Shown here in pieces: positions 20,641-32,114 of a stretch of 64,000 bases of DNA (its first letter is position 1; every line of letters starts with the position of its first letter). Both the position numbers and the translations under genes were made by a program. The notes under the pieces were generated by a model. That model was not told where the DNA came from and did no database searches. It worked only from the letters and a program-made list of their open reading frames with translations. Location: assembly GCA_949752735.1 (NCBI GenBank), contig OX457036.1, positions 1,996,120-2,060,119 of the forward strand, in the 5' to 3' direction. This stretch comes from Lumbricus terrestris (taxonomy: Eukaryota; Annelida; Clitellata; Crassiclitellata; Lumbricidae).

Positions 20641-21299
20641 TAGGTACCATAAGTTTTCTAGATATCCCAAAAACAAGTCAGTAAGTTTCAGGTCTGTACT
20701 CATCGCTGTACATTATGAATTATATTTATAATGATGACCTCTAGGATCAGAGTAGCTCTGTCACTCGTCAACTGAATACAGATGAAGTTGGACGAATGAG
20801 AACGAGGTTTCGGACGTCATGGATTAAACTAGGAGTTTAATTTGTCGTTTGATGTCGCCAATATCGGGAATTAAGTCTCGTTAACATCGTCGTTTGTACG
20901 GATGAGTTGGTACATGGATCCTAAGTTGATTGAAGGGTTATGTGATTGATCATGGGTTCATCTGAATTACTTTGTGCAGGAAATGCAAGTTCGAAAAAAC
21001 TTCGAAAGTAGGTCTAGTAGGTTGTTTTTTTTTTACTTTTTCAGAGGCTCAGAATATTTTTCGCTCCACGTTGGCGATAAATTAAAATTTACAGGAAGGT
21101 TCAGGAAGGCGTCGAATTGTGCAATGCGATGAAAACGAGGTACTCATAGCCTGTAAAGTACACGATAAAAAGGTAGCAACAAACCACACTAATATTCAGC
21201 TTTAATGACATTAAAAAATCTGCATCTGATATGTTTGCACTCACATAACCCGTCATTGGATTATTAAGTTTCTTGTCGTCACATTGCCACTTTGTATAG
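20641..21299. other. Non-coding sequence with one short shared block
   Basis: The stretch GCAATGCGATGAAAACGAGG followed by CTCATAGCCTG and ACGATAAAAAGGTAGC at 21121-21177 also occurs at 16589-16645, so it is another dispersed repeat. No gene is seen. Confidence 0.5.
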
Positions 21300-21597
21300 T
21301 GCGACCCGGTGGCTGATTGGTAACGCGCTTGCTCACGGAGCGGGAGGTTGCGGGTTCGACTCCGGGTAACGACTTTGGGCAAGTTGTTTACGCACACGTG
21401 CCTCTGTCACCAAGCAGTATAATTTGGTACCGGCGAAAGCTGGGAAGTAAACGGCAAGTCCTGGAAAACACTAGCTCCGTGTCCAGGACCTTGGGATTCG
21501 TCCATTGCCGGCTCAGGGCTAACAAAAGGGGATGAGCGCCTTCTCCTACGGGCCTTCGGCCCATGGTGGACTTTACTTACTTTACTTTACTTATAGT
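21300..21597 (+). mobile_element. tRNA-derived SINE (family 2)
   Basis: The head has an A-box-like TGGCTGATTGG and a perfect B box GGTTCGACTCC, spaced as in a tRNA. The body is unrelated to family 1. It ends with a hairpin GGGCCTTCGGCCC and a tail of TTTAC/TTACT repeats, typical of a LINE-mobilised SINE. Only one copy is seen here. The tRNA-like part does not fold as a full tRNA, so it is not scored as a tRNA gene. Confidence 0.8.
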
Positions 21598-21839
21598 AAA
21601 TAATAAAATAAACGGATCTGCTGACTAAAAATAGCCATCAACTGACGATATTTACTCGATAGTTTATCATTTAAGGTCGACGGGTCAAATCAGACTCTTG
21701 TATTCCCAAATAAAAGACTAAAATATTATATCATTTAATGTCAACGATTATTATTGTCGTGACAGCTCCAAGATGTGGAGACATGCACATGGGAGGGTAT
21801 TAGTAACGTTTCGAACAGATTAGACATCTAATAGAGTGA

Positions 21840-22000
21840 AATGAACACAAATATTAAGGTGTTTTAAGCTGATCATCGTTATTAGTCATCATGTTGGTGA
21901 ATTTCTTTAACACCTTTAAATCGACAATTTATGATGCCATATATTTCGTTTTTCTCTTACTTCGTTCGCTAACTTTTAGCAATCGTCATTCATCACCAAG
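21840..22000 (+). repeat. Family A repeat copy
   Basis: GCTGATCATCGTTATTAGTC, TTAACACCTTTAAATCGAC and TTTATGATGCCATATATTTC match 18330-18410 closely. Here the family C unit does not follow. Confidence 0.65.
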
Positions 22001-22632
22001 GAAAGGAGTTTTTAATATCGGTCTATTCACGATGATACAGATTATTCAGACTTAAATATGAATTAATATTAAGTTAATTAGATATGGTAATATAACCTAC
22101 GCATGCGCAGTGCATTCAGATAAACCTCAATATCTACTAACCAGCTCTGGTGAATATGCAAAGAAAACTCAGTGGTTAAACGCCGTCAGAGTGAGAACTC
22201 TTTTTGTGCCAGTCTCAAGTCTCAATGAAGGAGGAGGGCGCGTCATCAGGTAGTAATACAATTGTAAGTCAACTTAATATACTAACCAAACAATCAAAAA
22301 CAGGACGTAAGCTAAAGCAGACTTCATCAGTAAGCTTAAAATAAATGATTCGTCGTCAAACACATTGCACTGTTAATGATGTCTAGTTTTTGCTTATACA
22401 CCTTTATATATTGGTAACGTTTTGTATAAATAAAGTATTTAAAAAACCCGATTGTTTGCGTTTGTTTGCGAAGTAGAATCAACTACATGAAGAGCTTTGA
22501 TATGCGGTAACAATTTCTGTCGACCCTGTAACAGTTGTCATAAGCTGTCGTTAAACTATGTAATCACATTGTCATCATCATCATCAAAGACTTGTTCAAC
22601 AGCTGCACTATCTAATATTCAATTTAAGGTCG

Positions 22633-23495
22633 ATGCCAGTAGTGATGCTGGTCTCCCAAAGGTTCGGATTTAAAGGATGGAGAGGGTCCACCTATTCACC
22701 AAGTCCGACCGTTTATCCCAGTATATTCGCGAGGTATTGCACTGGCTTCCTTTCCCGCAGCGCATCTCATTCGGGATGGCATCTTTGGTGTGGTGATTCT
22801 TATCAGACTGGGCATCCTAATATCTCTCCGAGCGTTGCCACGCTTTTCCACTTGCATAGGCCGCCGTGCACTGCGCTCTGCTGTCCATAGTGACCCAGTG
22901 GTTCCTTAAATTTCACTTAGAAATTTTGCAATTTGTTGCCTGTACCTGATGTTCTGCCGTGTCTCTGATTTTCATTCATGTTCCACAAAAAATTCTGGTT
23001 CGTATAGACTACCATTAATTTTGCTCATACAAACATTCGGCTAATTTCAATCAGATAATTAAACAGTTGCTAATGTTTGGAACACTATCCCATCAGCCAT
23101 CCTGTCAATCACGAAGTCTGCACATCTTCAAGAAATACCTACATTCTTATGTAATGAATCAAACTGATTTGAATGTCTGTAATGTTATATTGGGGTAGTT
23201 AAGTCTTAGTTATCTGCCACCTGCCAGAGACTCTGACAATCTGATCAGCCACACCATCTACCAGCTGTCTACGGAGATCCGATGGTTAACTCTACGTGTT
23301 TGCGAGGGCTCGCACCTGGTGGTTCTTTCAACTTACTGTGGTTTTTGCAACTTGTTATTTTTTGCTCGCTTTGACTCTTAACATCATCTCGGCTAGTTAG
23401 TGTAGAGAGCGCCTCTGAGCAGCTATCTTGAAGAGGCGCTATATACATTTAAATTATCAGAATGAATGAATGAATGAATGAATGAATGAATGAAT
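22633..23495 (+). mobile_element. L2/CR1-like LINE, 3' end with decayed reverse transcriptase C-terminus
   Basis: Although frameshifted, the plus strand near 22720-22900 reads like the C-terminal part of L2/CR1 reverse transcriptases (a block resembling LHWLPFPQRISF, then a stretch resembling RRALRSAVHSD). The block near 23100 resembles SLHIFKKYLHSYV, matching the end of such proteins. The 3' untranslated part ends with GAGCGCCTCTGAGCAG, GAAGAGGCGCTATATAC and a clean (GAAT)n tail at 23461-23495. It is 5'-truncated and has several stops. Its 3' end is shared with SINE family 1. Confidence 0.75.
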
Positions 23496-23700
23496 AACAC
23501 TGCAATGCTTTATGTCGTCGTCTTATCATATAAAAGGGTTTTGGTGAGAATCATGTATATTACACATGTAAAAGCAGTGGTTTAATCAGCTGATATTTGA
23601 AGAAGCTCGATATAACCACAGATTACACCAGTGTCTCCCCTTCTTTATCGCGAATTGATCTGACAATACAACATGTTGGGTCGTGACTGCCTCCTATAGT
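23493..23700 (+). repeat. Repeat shared with 59583-59770
   Basis: Shared phrases include TGCAATGCTTTATGTCGTC, GGTGAGAAT, CAGTGGTTTAAT, ACCACAGATTACAC, CCCCTTCTTTATC and GACAATACAACATGTTGGGT. In this copy a SINE follows at 23701; in the other copy the sequence continues directly into the block found here at 24737. Confidence 0.75.
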
Positions 23701-23908
23701 GGGGCGCGGTGGTGTAGTGGGTATATTCATTGCCTTGCAGCCGAGGGTTGCAGATTCGAATCCACTTCTAGCCGTCGTGTAGGGACCATGAACAAGTCAT
23801 TCGCCCGCAATTTCTCTGACGCTTCAACTTGAAACTCAGATGCAGTGTCCGCGCTGTTGTCGGGAGCGCCTCTGAGTAGTAAGCTTGAAGGGTCTCTATG
23901 GAAATGTA
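23701..23908 (+). mobile_element. tRNA-derived SINE (family 1)
   Basis: It starts GGGGCGCGGTGGTGTAGTGG, has the B box GATTCGAATCC and keeps the tail GAGCGCCTCTGAGTAG, but is more diverged than the 32886 copy. An AT-rich palindromic stretch follows it. Confidence 0.8.
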
Positions 23909-24268
23909 TTATATATATAATTATATATATAATTATATTTAATATATACTTAGATACATGCAGCTTTACGAATAGCGCATGGAAGTGAAATGAATTTACC
24001 AGCCTAGCATTCACACATCACAGAGAACTAGATATTTATAGCGTCAGAAATCATCGATAAAGAGGTGTTCAAGCCGAGCTGTAACAACTGGCGACGACCT
24101 CTTTTGATAGATGGTGTTTCGAATCGAAATTTCTAGGGAGGTAATGGGGGGTGCTCAAACTTATTTGTTTGTCACTGACTTCGTTGATAACTCAAGTTGT
24201 TTACCAAATACATAATTATACGCTATTGAGTTGGACAATAGCAAACTTTAAGTCAACGCATGCATTGC

Positions 24269-24526
24269 TCAGTGACTGACTGCAATTGCCTTTGCCTCCA
24301 TTTGCTGTTCAACAGTAAATCTGTTTTTGTAACCCATCTGGATTAATCCAAGCAAGGTGGCGTGAACTGTGTCTAAAAGTGATTTCGGTATTTCCTGCGA
24401 TATGATTGAAGCGGCAAGAGCCTCAGCGTCTAAATAAGACAAAACCGAGATGAAACCGGTTCCGGTATCCACAAGATGTTGCTGCAAATTGGATATACTT
24501 ACAATGATGAAATCCCAGCAAGTCAT
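24269..24526 (-). CDS. Unrecognised 85-residue frame, candidate exon
   Basis: The minus-strand frame ends LIQMGYKNRFTVEQQMEAKAIAVSH and contains LVDTGTGFISVLSYLDAEAL. Its composition is more protein-like than neighbouring frames. It lacks the low-complexity bias and repeat similarity seen elsewhere. A TTTGCAG acceptor-like site lies just upstream of the codons for QHLVDTG (about 24485), so the real coding part could be a terminal exon of about 70 residues. I recognise no family. It may equally be an uncharacterised transposon fragment or chance. Confidence 0.3.
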   Translation of the reverse strand: MTCWDFIIVSISNLQQHLVDTGTGFISVLSYLDAEALAASIISQEIPKSLLDTVHATLLGLIQMGYKNRFTVEQQMEAKAIAVSH

Positions 24527-24619
24527 CGCACCGTAGAGTAATTTTGAACCGATGTAACAATAATACTAATAATTATGTTGGACAATTTCGTAAAAGCGAG
24601 CGTAAATTGCATATGTGGG

Positions 24620-24845
24620 TTAATCACACAAAATTTCGTTGTTGTCCGGGATGATGTTCATAATAATTATGTGTGAATTCTTTTCATGAATAGCGGATAA
24701 GGAACGGTTCAAATGCATCTGTTTAAGTGTCAACACAGCCATGCTCGTTATAGACTTCAAACACAGGAACGCGAACGCAATTACCTTAGGTAACAGACAG
24801 ACACAGAAAAACACCTTGCAATGATAGTTTATGTTGTATTAAATT
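24620..24845 (-). repeat. Repeat block shared with 59772-59885, with a hydrophobic frame
   Basis: GCCATGCTCGTT, GAACGCGAACGCAATT, CAGACAGACACAGA and TTGCAATGATAGTTT recur at 59772-59885. On the minus strand it encodes a 64-residue frame with a hydrophobic start (LLPKVIAFAFLCLKSITSMAV). The copy near 59.8 kb can be read as LFPEAIAFAFLCVKSTTSMA in one frame, though interrupted upstream by a CAGA expansion. This conservation hints at former coding, perhaps a signal-peptide-like segment. Confidence 0.4.
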
Positions 24846-25164
24846 AATACGACACCCTTAATTTGTTTAAAAATCCAAACTATATGTATGAAATTTTAGT
24901 TTGGTGACAAATCGCTTAAACAATAAGGTCTAAAGGTGCATCGATTTGTTGATCAACTATGAGCAAATTAATCAAAATCGCAAACTCTAAATTTGTATAG
25001 CGCCAAGAAGAGAAGTCGCGAGAACCAGTTTATTCACAGGCGTTCGATCAAGACAACAACGATGGCCAAGTAGGGTTGAACCCTGATCGAATCCAGTTTA
25101 AGATCCTAACCGAAACGGATAGGATCGATGAGTTTTGAATTCAACGCTAAATTCCCCATCCCTA

Positions 25165-25255
25165 AATATTATGCCAAACAAATTTATTTCGAGGGAAACG
25201 GCTCTGTTGTCAAAGGTCCTCGTCAAATCTGGATCAATCCATCTATCCAGGCCAA
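25165..25255 (+). repeat. Family C hairpin repeat
   Basis: TGCCAAACAAATTTATTTCG leads into CGAGG and, after GTTGTCAAAGG, CCTCG, then TCAAATCTGGATCAATCC. Five pairs of the stem are kept. Confidence 0.65.
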
Positions 25256-25874
25256 ACTCTGTTGTCATAGGACTAGAGTAGTGAAAAAATAATAAAAATC
25301 TCCTGTGCCGCGGCGCCCCAAGACTGCGACGCCCTAGGAAATTGCCTACTTTGCCCATGCCTAAGGTCGGCTCTGCTTGCGGTATCCTTGGTATATGCTC
25401 TGGTTGTGCGGTATAGGGTTGGACAATACTCACGCAAAATATGCCATTCAATGCCCAAATAGTTGCTTTAGGATGTCATAAAGCCATTTTTAAAAATCCA
25501 TAACCTTTCCAAAGTTATCCGTGAAAAACGGGTCTGGGGTCCGGCCGAACCTCCTCTCCCTTGGACACTCGAAGGTTAAAACGAAAAAATTAGTTGTGCT
25601 TCGGATTCGCCTTGCGCGTCAAAATTTACTTTCACAGACAATGTTCAAGAAAATGTCACCGGATTTCGATGAACTTGATGAAAATAGCGTCAAGATATCG
25701 TTTTACATTATTCTTCCCCATAACGCGTTTTTTGCGTTATTCACGCCAAAATTAAATTCGGGTTTCCAGATTCCAGCGAAAAGAAGAAATTCACGTTATT
25801 TAGTTCGAACCCAAATCGTATATTTTTTAAAATAAAGTAATGACGCTTCTATTGAACAATTTTTATAATGATAC

Positions 25875-26313
25875 TAGATGTGTAACCCGGCGTTGCCCGG
25901 GAAATTTAGGGTTTTAAACACTACTCCACTGTGGTACCCATCGTAGACCGCTAGATTTCGGGTTTTCGCCAACCCTCCACCCCACCCCGCTTCCCCAAAA
26001 GGCCAAAGGTGACCCGCCGCTGCGGGGTGCTGCGCAAATTATTACTGGGCGGGTATGACGTCATGCGGTGTAGACTCTTGACTTACGCGCTAGTGTGATC
26101 ATTTACTGATGAAATCTGTCTTAAAACGCTAATAACTTTTGTTTTAAACGGAATTAAAACCTGGAAATAGTTGCGATGACCTTATAATTTGGGTAAGAAT
26201 CGATTGCAATTTTTTTTAAACCGACGCTGTTTCATTTCCGAGCCTATTCTGCAGGGGAGAGTCAAAAGCGTACAAACATACATACAGAAAGTGTTTCTGC
26301 CTTATAATATAGA
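25875..26313 (-). mobile_element. Complete short non-autonomous Helitron
   Basis: Read on the minus strand, the element begins TCTATATTATAAGGC at 26313, preceded by A. It ends with a hairpin (CCCGG GCAACG CCGGG), then about ten bases and CTAG at 25875, followed by T. A|T insertion, a 5' TC, a 3' hairpin and CTRR are the hallmarks of Helitrons. It encodes no Rep/helicase and is only 439 bp. The G-rich interior and 3' hairpin are shared with 12905-13273. Confidence 0.75.
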
Positions 26314-26587
26314 TCATGTTAATGAGGTAAAAAATATTATTTCGTTTAACTCCAGTAGCGGAGTTAATTTCCGTGTTATTCTGAACTACGGGTTTAACAA
26401 GAACTAAGGTAACGACCTGATCTGGATTGATGATAAATATAACATTTTAGAGATAACAATTAATGGTGTCTAACTTGACCATAACGTTGGTCTCAGCTTA
26501 TTGTGAGTCAAACGACATAATACTATTTACCTCATTAGTTAGAGGCTTAGCAGTAATGGTTTCAGACGAAGTCCGCCTCTTCCGGAC

Positions 26588-26720
26588 AAATGTTGAGCCA
26601 GTCCAAAGACTCAATAAAGGAGGAGGGCGACGCTTATCATCGTTCTTATAACATTCAACTCTGTTCGTACCCGTCCCACGCATGGATGACGTAGGAGGGT
26701 GACACAAGTCATCTTTATTA
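26588..26720 (+). repeat. Two diverged family B copies
   Basis: AGCCAGTCCAAAGACTCAAT with AAAGGAGGAGGGCGACGC lies at about 26594-26634, followed at 26669-26720 by a second, weaker copy (CACGCATGGATGACG, GGAGGGTGACACA). Confidence 0.6.
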
Positions 26721-26940
26721 TGACGCTGCATCGAAAAGTTCTTTGTTCTCACGCTATTCAAGCTGAAATAACTTTAAAAATGCATAAATGATCTTCCTTA
26801 AGCGAAGTGATAAAATACAGTATGGTTCTAAAATACACAACGGTCGTTAAAAACTGGATAAAAACAAACTGTTCTACTTAATGCATTTAGGGGCAAATAG
26901 TGCACGTCTAAAGTCTGGAAAATAGGTGATCGACGTCAAC

Positions 26941-27036
26941 GGGGGGGGGGGGGGGGGGGGGCGATATCGCATTGGATAACACGCTGGCATGGAGAGCATG
27001 AGGAACCGAGATCGAGTCCCGTAATGCGGACGTGCT
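26941..27036 (+). mobile_element. Poly-G run followed by tRNA-like SINE head
   Basis: Twenty-one consecutive G residues (26941-26961) precede a tRNA-like sequence with an A-box-like CGCATTGGATAACACGC and a B box GATCGAGTCCC. The acceptor stem does not close, so it is not a functional tRNA. It may be the start of a third SINE family, but no second copy is present to define its end. Confidence 0.45.
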
Positions 27037-27650
27037 TAGAAGGCTGCCGCTGTGTATAATGCTGTATAATAACTGCAGAGTGTCTGTTCTGTTAGTAGAT
27101 AAAATAATTTATGTCTTCCGTCATTTGCATTTCTGGGAATTGTTGCAACTGCATTTCTGTACGCTCTATATTGCGGTTTGTCAGACGGGTTATTTCAACG
27201 AAGGATATTATGAAGCGGCTCAAACAGGTTTCAGATGCCGTTGAAAAAACCGAAAAATTCTAGTTATATTGCGATGTCATTTTACACCTGTCTTTAAATA
27301 TTTTATGACCAATATAACTTATGAACATTTTTCGTCGTTATTATGGTCGGATTGCCTCAGCTAAAATCGATTTATCGACCTATCTATTCAACGTCGCGCT
27401 GCACGCGCTTTCTTAGTGCCTGTCCAAATATCTGGTAAATAGGAGGACAAGGGTATTGTCACCTATTTTAAAAGTAGGCCTACTATAATAAATTGCTGGT
27501 GTCATTCTTGTCGTTTTGGACCGTCATCGGTTAAATATAGTTTTTTATTATTGATTTCTATGTTTCAGTAACAGTAAAAGTTCCATCAGACGAACCAACA
27601 ACATAATCGTCGTTTAGATATATAAATACGTTGTCTTAAATTAATTATTG

Positions 27651-28170
27651 GTTAACCTTCACCCGAACAAGGGGTGGAAGCTGCCTAGACCCTCTCCATA
27701 TAGTTGGTGCACAACTTTTTAAAAATCTATTTTTTCTAAAATTGCTTTTATGGCTTTGTTCCTACATTGATGAGCTACATTGAACACATCTAAACGACCA
27801 AATCGATTTAGTGATGAGGAGGTACTGAAGATAATGCTGGCTGCGACTGTAATTAGCCTATGAGAGCTTCGACATTGACAGTAACGACAAAGAATGTGAA
27901 TGTGAAGACATGCTAATGCCTGATAACAATCTTCAGATATTCCTCATGATGAGAACAATATTGAAATTGAAGATGATGATGAACATGATGATGAGACTGG
28001 ATCTGACAGTGAATATAACGATGACGAAATTGTTGATACTGATGAAGCCGAAAGACCCGAATGCATTATAGATCCGGATAATGTTTGGCAGGCAAAGCAC
28101 TGCCAAGAGGACGTATTCTTCTGTAGTAAAAGAAAACGGTGGAGTAAAAATGCGGACACATTGAGAATAT
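27651..28170 (+). pseudogene. Possible piggyBac-like transposase N-terminus, degenerate
   Basis: TTAA at 27652-27655 is followed by CCTTCACCCGAACAAGGGG, a possible piggyBac-type terminus. Downstream one plus frame reads KRPNRFSDEEVLKIML and, after frameshifts, another from about 27945 reads an acidic run (IEIEDDDEHDDETGSDSEYN) followed by DNVWQAKHCQED and a stop. An acidic N-terminus is common in piggyBac transposases. No catalytic domain is visible. The call rests on composition and the TTAA context only. Confidence 0.3.
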
Positions 28171-28770
28171 AAACAAGTTTTGACAGTCTCGTAACAGCCG
28201 AAATGAAAGACGCTATCATTCGACATAGGCCTACACACCCGAAAACGACAACTGTAACAGTAGCCTAATATAATAATTCTTACAATTTAGGTCTATTCAA
28301 TTATTTTTCAGATATTTTCTAGAAAACAGTAATGCTAACTTTAAACATAACTGCATTAAGTACCAATATTTAGTTATTCGCTGTCATCTTACTAAATTCG
28401 CATATTATTATAGAAAACACTGTTACCTATGAAAAACCAGAATAAATCATTTGTTCGGATGACATTCGTCATCATGTCTATTGTCTACTTCACAACCTGG
28501 CCGTAACCTTTATCTGCCACCTACTAACATTTCAACCAACAAAATGGACTTTGGTGCTTATATAGCATTGGAAACAAACAATTCAATGGTTTTTAAGCAC
28601 GACTCCAAAATTAGTGAAATTAATGCTTTTGAATTAAATACGTGGTTGTCACGGTGTTATTTAGCAGTAATCTTTCTGGTAAGTAATCTAAAGATCCGGA
28701 AACACTCTGAGAAATTTAACAACTAGAGGTGGCGGCGGTGGAGCATTGGAAAGCCCACTAGCATGGTGAT

Positions 28771-28849
28771 CAGCCGTGTATAATAGACAATTGTCTGTCC
28801 TAACACGGCTGCAGCCCACAAAACATGTCTATTAGACATATTTTGTGGG
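28771..28849. repeat. Two adjacent strong hairpins
   Basis: CAGCCGTGT (28771-28779) pairs with ACACGGCTG (28803-28811) around the palindrome AGACAATTGTCT. Four bases later CCCACAAAA (28815-28823) pairs with TTTTGTGGG (28841-28849), and inside it ATGTCT pairs with AGACAT, giving 15 paired bases with one mismatch. No function is known; it could be the sub-terminal structure of a transposon. Confidence 0.75.
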
Positions 28850-28869
28850 ATGCTATTAGCACCATTGTA

Positions 28870-30800
28870 TTGCCCACTGTCTGTTCTATTATTATTATTA
28901 ATTAAGATCTATGTTATTTAAGATTACTTCATGTTATTGTATTGCGTTTCTCAGAATGAACTCAATAAAGAAAAGATTGTTATTATTGCAATTTCACCTC
29001 TTTCACGAAATTTACATGGTATTGTGATTACAATGGATGGTGTAACAGTGACGCTTAACTGACACTGCCGACCTCAGAAACAAAACTCCGCCACTTATAG
29101 AGCGACTAACGCATCATTGACTAACCAGAAACGCGTTCAGCCCGGGGGAACATCTTGAGAGAGCAAGAGAATGGAAGGAAGAGCCGGACATGAGACTTGC
29201 ATATGGAAGAAGAAGGGACGCCATTCCATTACATCACCTCTCTATCAAGTTAATCTCTAGCTGGGCCTTCAAGTCAATGAATTCGGTTCCTAGTGACTGC
29301 AGGTTTTGCTTGTCATGTCCGGATTTGCTGTTCAACACCAACATCTGGTGTGTTTTGCATCAGCATGGTCCAACCTTGTCCATCCTTCGTGTCTTCTGTC
29401 ATCTCTCTAAAGTGGTTCCTTCAAACGACCCAACATTATAGTCTGAAACTCTTTCCTAGGAACAGAATATCTAATGCGCATGTATCGGAACCGTATAATT
29501 ATATTTTAATTATTATGTTTCAATCGTCGTCAAGCAGAGATGTATTATGTTTATAGTGCAACGACCTCTGTTGTTGTCATAAGCCATCGTCAAATCTGGA
29601 TTCATTCATGCAATCGTCATGAAATATTCCCATAAAATCATTTCCTCCATCAACGTTAACGGCATTTGATGCAAAAAAGATGATGCTAAATTGTTAGTAA
29701 ACAAAACTGGCGCTTACTCAACTCTTGACAGTTACAGCCGCCTAACATTATACGACAGTCTGTTCAACGTCAACGGATTTGACTCAGTCACTGGCCACTA
29801 AGTCAGATTTCAAGGTCTTTACTGCCACCCTGGTTAATGTGGACCATGGGCTGAATGAACTGCTCCCACCGGTGAAAGTTTCCTTCTTTTACCTGTGCCA
29901 ACGGACCCATAGCCTCAAAATCCCTCCGGTAGATTACATTGGAGGAAACCTTTAACTACGACTACATCAAAGTGAAACGCTAGATTATTATTGTTCCAAA
30001 CTCACTCTGTGTCGGTTATCATAATATTATAATAATAATTATTGAATTGCCCTCTGTCAAAACGGACTCATCTGTTAGACACCTATAAAACGTTGTTAAA
30101 CGATCTATATCAAACATGTAATATAATGCGTAATCGATAGTTCGATACCCGTATCAACCTCTTCACTGACGCTATAATTATTAGTTTTAAAACTCAAACA
30201 CCATTTGTTTAGCTTAAAATCCACACTCACCATAGCTCAGTTTTGTTGTGCCAACGGTTGCGCCTTACCCAGCTTTACTACTTGGAGTGTCACTTCAAGT
30301 CCAGCTCGATGGCATTTTCTGTGCTCTTGTGCCCGATACTGTGCCATGTGGAATCTCATTTTACAGACAGCTTTCGTCTTTCCTCATCAGATGTGCGAAG
30401 TTAGACATCTTCCTTCTTTTGATTGAGTTGAGCAAAATTTAATATCTTTCCAATCCCGCAGTTTCCAGTATCCATAGCCTACGTCTATTTCCTTGTTTGT
30501 CCAAGACACTCTCAGGTTATTCATGCATATTATTATTTATGAAGTGGGCTACTGTGACAATTAAAATCATCGTAGCATTGTGCGTACTTTTTGAACGACG
30601 GTTTCGGTCCCCATATTTTTCAAACTTTGGACTGGCACTGTCAATCTATTGTACTGTTTAAACAATCGTATTTCATCGCTCAAAATAATTATGTTGATCT
30701 ACTAAATATCAAAATATTTGTTTAAAGTGAAAGTTTCTATAGATTGCTTTTAGGTCTATTCAAAGGTTTAATAGGAATGTTAATGCTTATTGCAAATACA
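28870..30800. other. Non-coding stretch with one decayed family C copy
   Basis: At 29558-29620 CGACCTCTGTTG, GTCATAAGCCATCGTCAAATC and TGGATTCATTCATGC form a worn family C unit. Several 60-90 codon frames (for example 29190-29441 and 30205-30442) resemble nothing known to me. No other element is recognised. Confidence 0.45.
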
Positions 30801-31499
30801 ACTGTAAGCAGTGGCGGCGCCAGGGGGGGCTGGAGGGGGCTAAGCCCCCCTAAATGCGGCTCAGCCCCCCCAAAGCAAAATGCGGAAAATGTCTAAAGCG
30901 GCTTATTTCGTAATAAAAAAAACTAGACAATGATCAATGGCATCGAAATGTACTTTGAGAATGAAGTTAGCGACTTCATTTCTTGGCCTCAGTCTATGAA
31001 AACGGGTGACAAGTTTGCACCCTTACCTTTTGACCATACAACCGGACAGGGTTGTCGAAATTGTCAAAGAAACAACATGGCTCTTAGACACCTCGTTTCA
31101 GATTGAACCCCTTTTATAAGTATGAGACGTATAGAAATATCGAATTTGCCGAGTACATCAAAAAGTGGTGCAAAGCAGTATTTTCTCTTGATTTTTCGCA
31201 TATTTCACAAATTTAATCATCGTCACAAAAGAATGTTTAGGACTTTCTCCCTCCTGCAACCAACTATATAACCATAGCGTCGATGCTTGCGCCAGTGGCG
31301 GTGTCAGAGGGCTAGGGGTTATAGCCTCTACATGCGGCTCAGCCCCCCACCCCAAAGCAAAAAGCAGAAAATATCCATAACGGCTAATTTCGTAATAAGA
31401 AAGCTAGACAATGGTCAATGGCATCGAAATCAACTACATAATTTATTATATATAATATACATATTCTATATAAATATATATATTTTAAGTTTTATAGGT

Positions 31500-31850
31500 C
31501 ATTTCATTCATTGCATTGCAAATGCTACACATTTAGTGAACCAGTTTTGTTGCATTTAGTAGCTCCCTACTGTAAACAGTTTCTTTTTTATTGCATTTAA
31601 GCTGTCAGCCTTCCCAAAAGTGAGCTGAACTATTTAGAGTACACTTACAGCTCTGCAGTATGTAAAATCTTTAAAGTCTCCCATAGTAGCGTTGCATCTG
31701 TACTGCACTTCATTCATGAAAATAATAGTACAGACTGCTGATTATCAAGAAGATTGCGTTTTATCCAGAAATGCCTTTGACACAACAATGTAGTTGTCAG
31801 ATTTGCATCATGTTTCTCTAACACACCTCAATTGTGTGCGCTTATGCAAT
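31500..31850 (+). pseudogene. LINE reverse transcriptase C-terminal fragment carried in the hAT element
   Basis: Reading through stops, the plus strand encodes a segment such as FSEPVLLHLVAPYCK and ELNYLEYTYSSAVCKIFKV, the C-terminal region of a non-LTR retrotransposon protein. The equivalent part of hAT copy 2 (58435-58737, minus) keeps a 100-residue open frame. Since both hAT copies contain it at the same place, capture preceded their spread. The N-terminal catalytic reverse transcriptase motifs are absent. Confidence 0.65.
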
Positions 31851-32114
31851 TTTCGGTATAATAATTATTATATTCTTGTTTGTATACCACCACTGTCTGG
31901 GAATGTAGGCCTACGTTTGTTATAATGGTCAACTAAGAAGTCCTAGTGCTAATAGCATATTATAATTATGTAAAACATTTGTGTGCAGATAATTATAATT
32001 ATAATTATAAAAAATTGTGTGCATATATCTAAGCATGCATATTTTTGTATTAAGGAAACTTAAACTGTTTTCTGTCATTAGTAATATGCAGGCAGATAAA
32101 TATAATAGTGTCCT

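Noticed and set aside
21300..21380. Functional tRNA gene
   Set aside because: The tRNA-like part is continuous with a SINE body and TTTAC tail.
29190..29556. Overlapping 83- and 87-codon frames as a gene
   Set aside because: Two frames overlap, have no known motif and no supporting splice structure.
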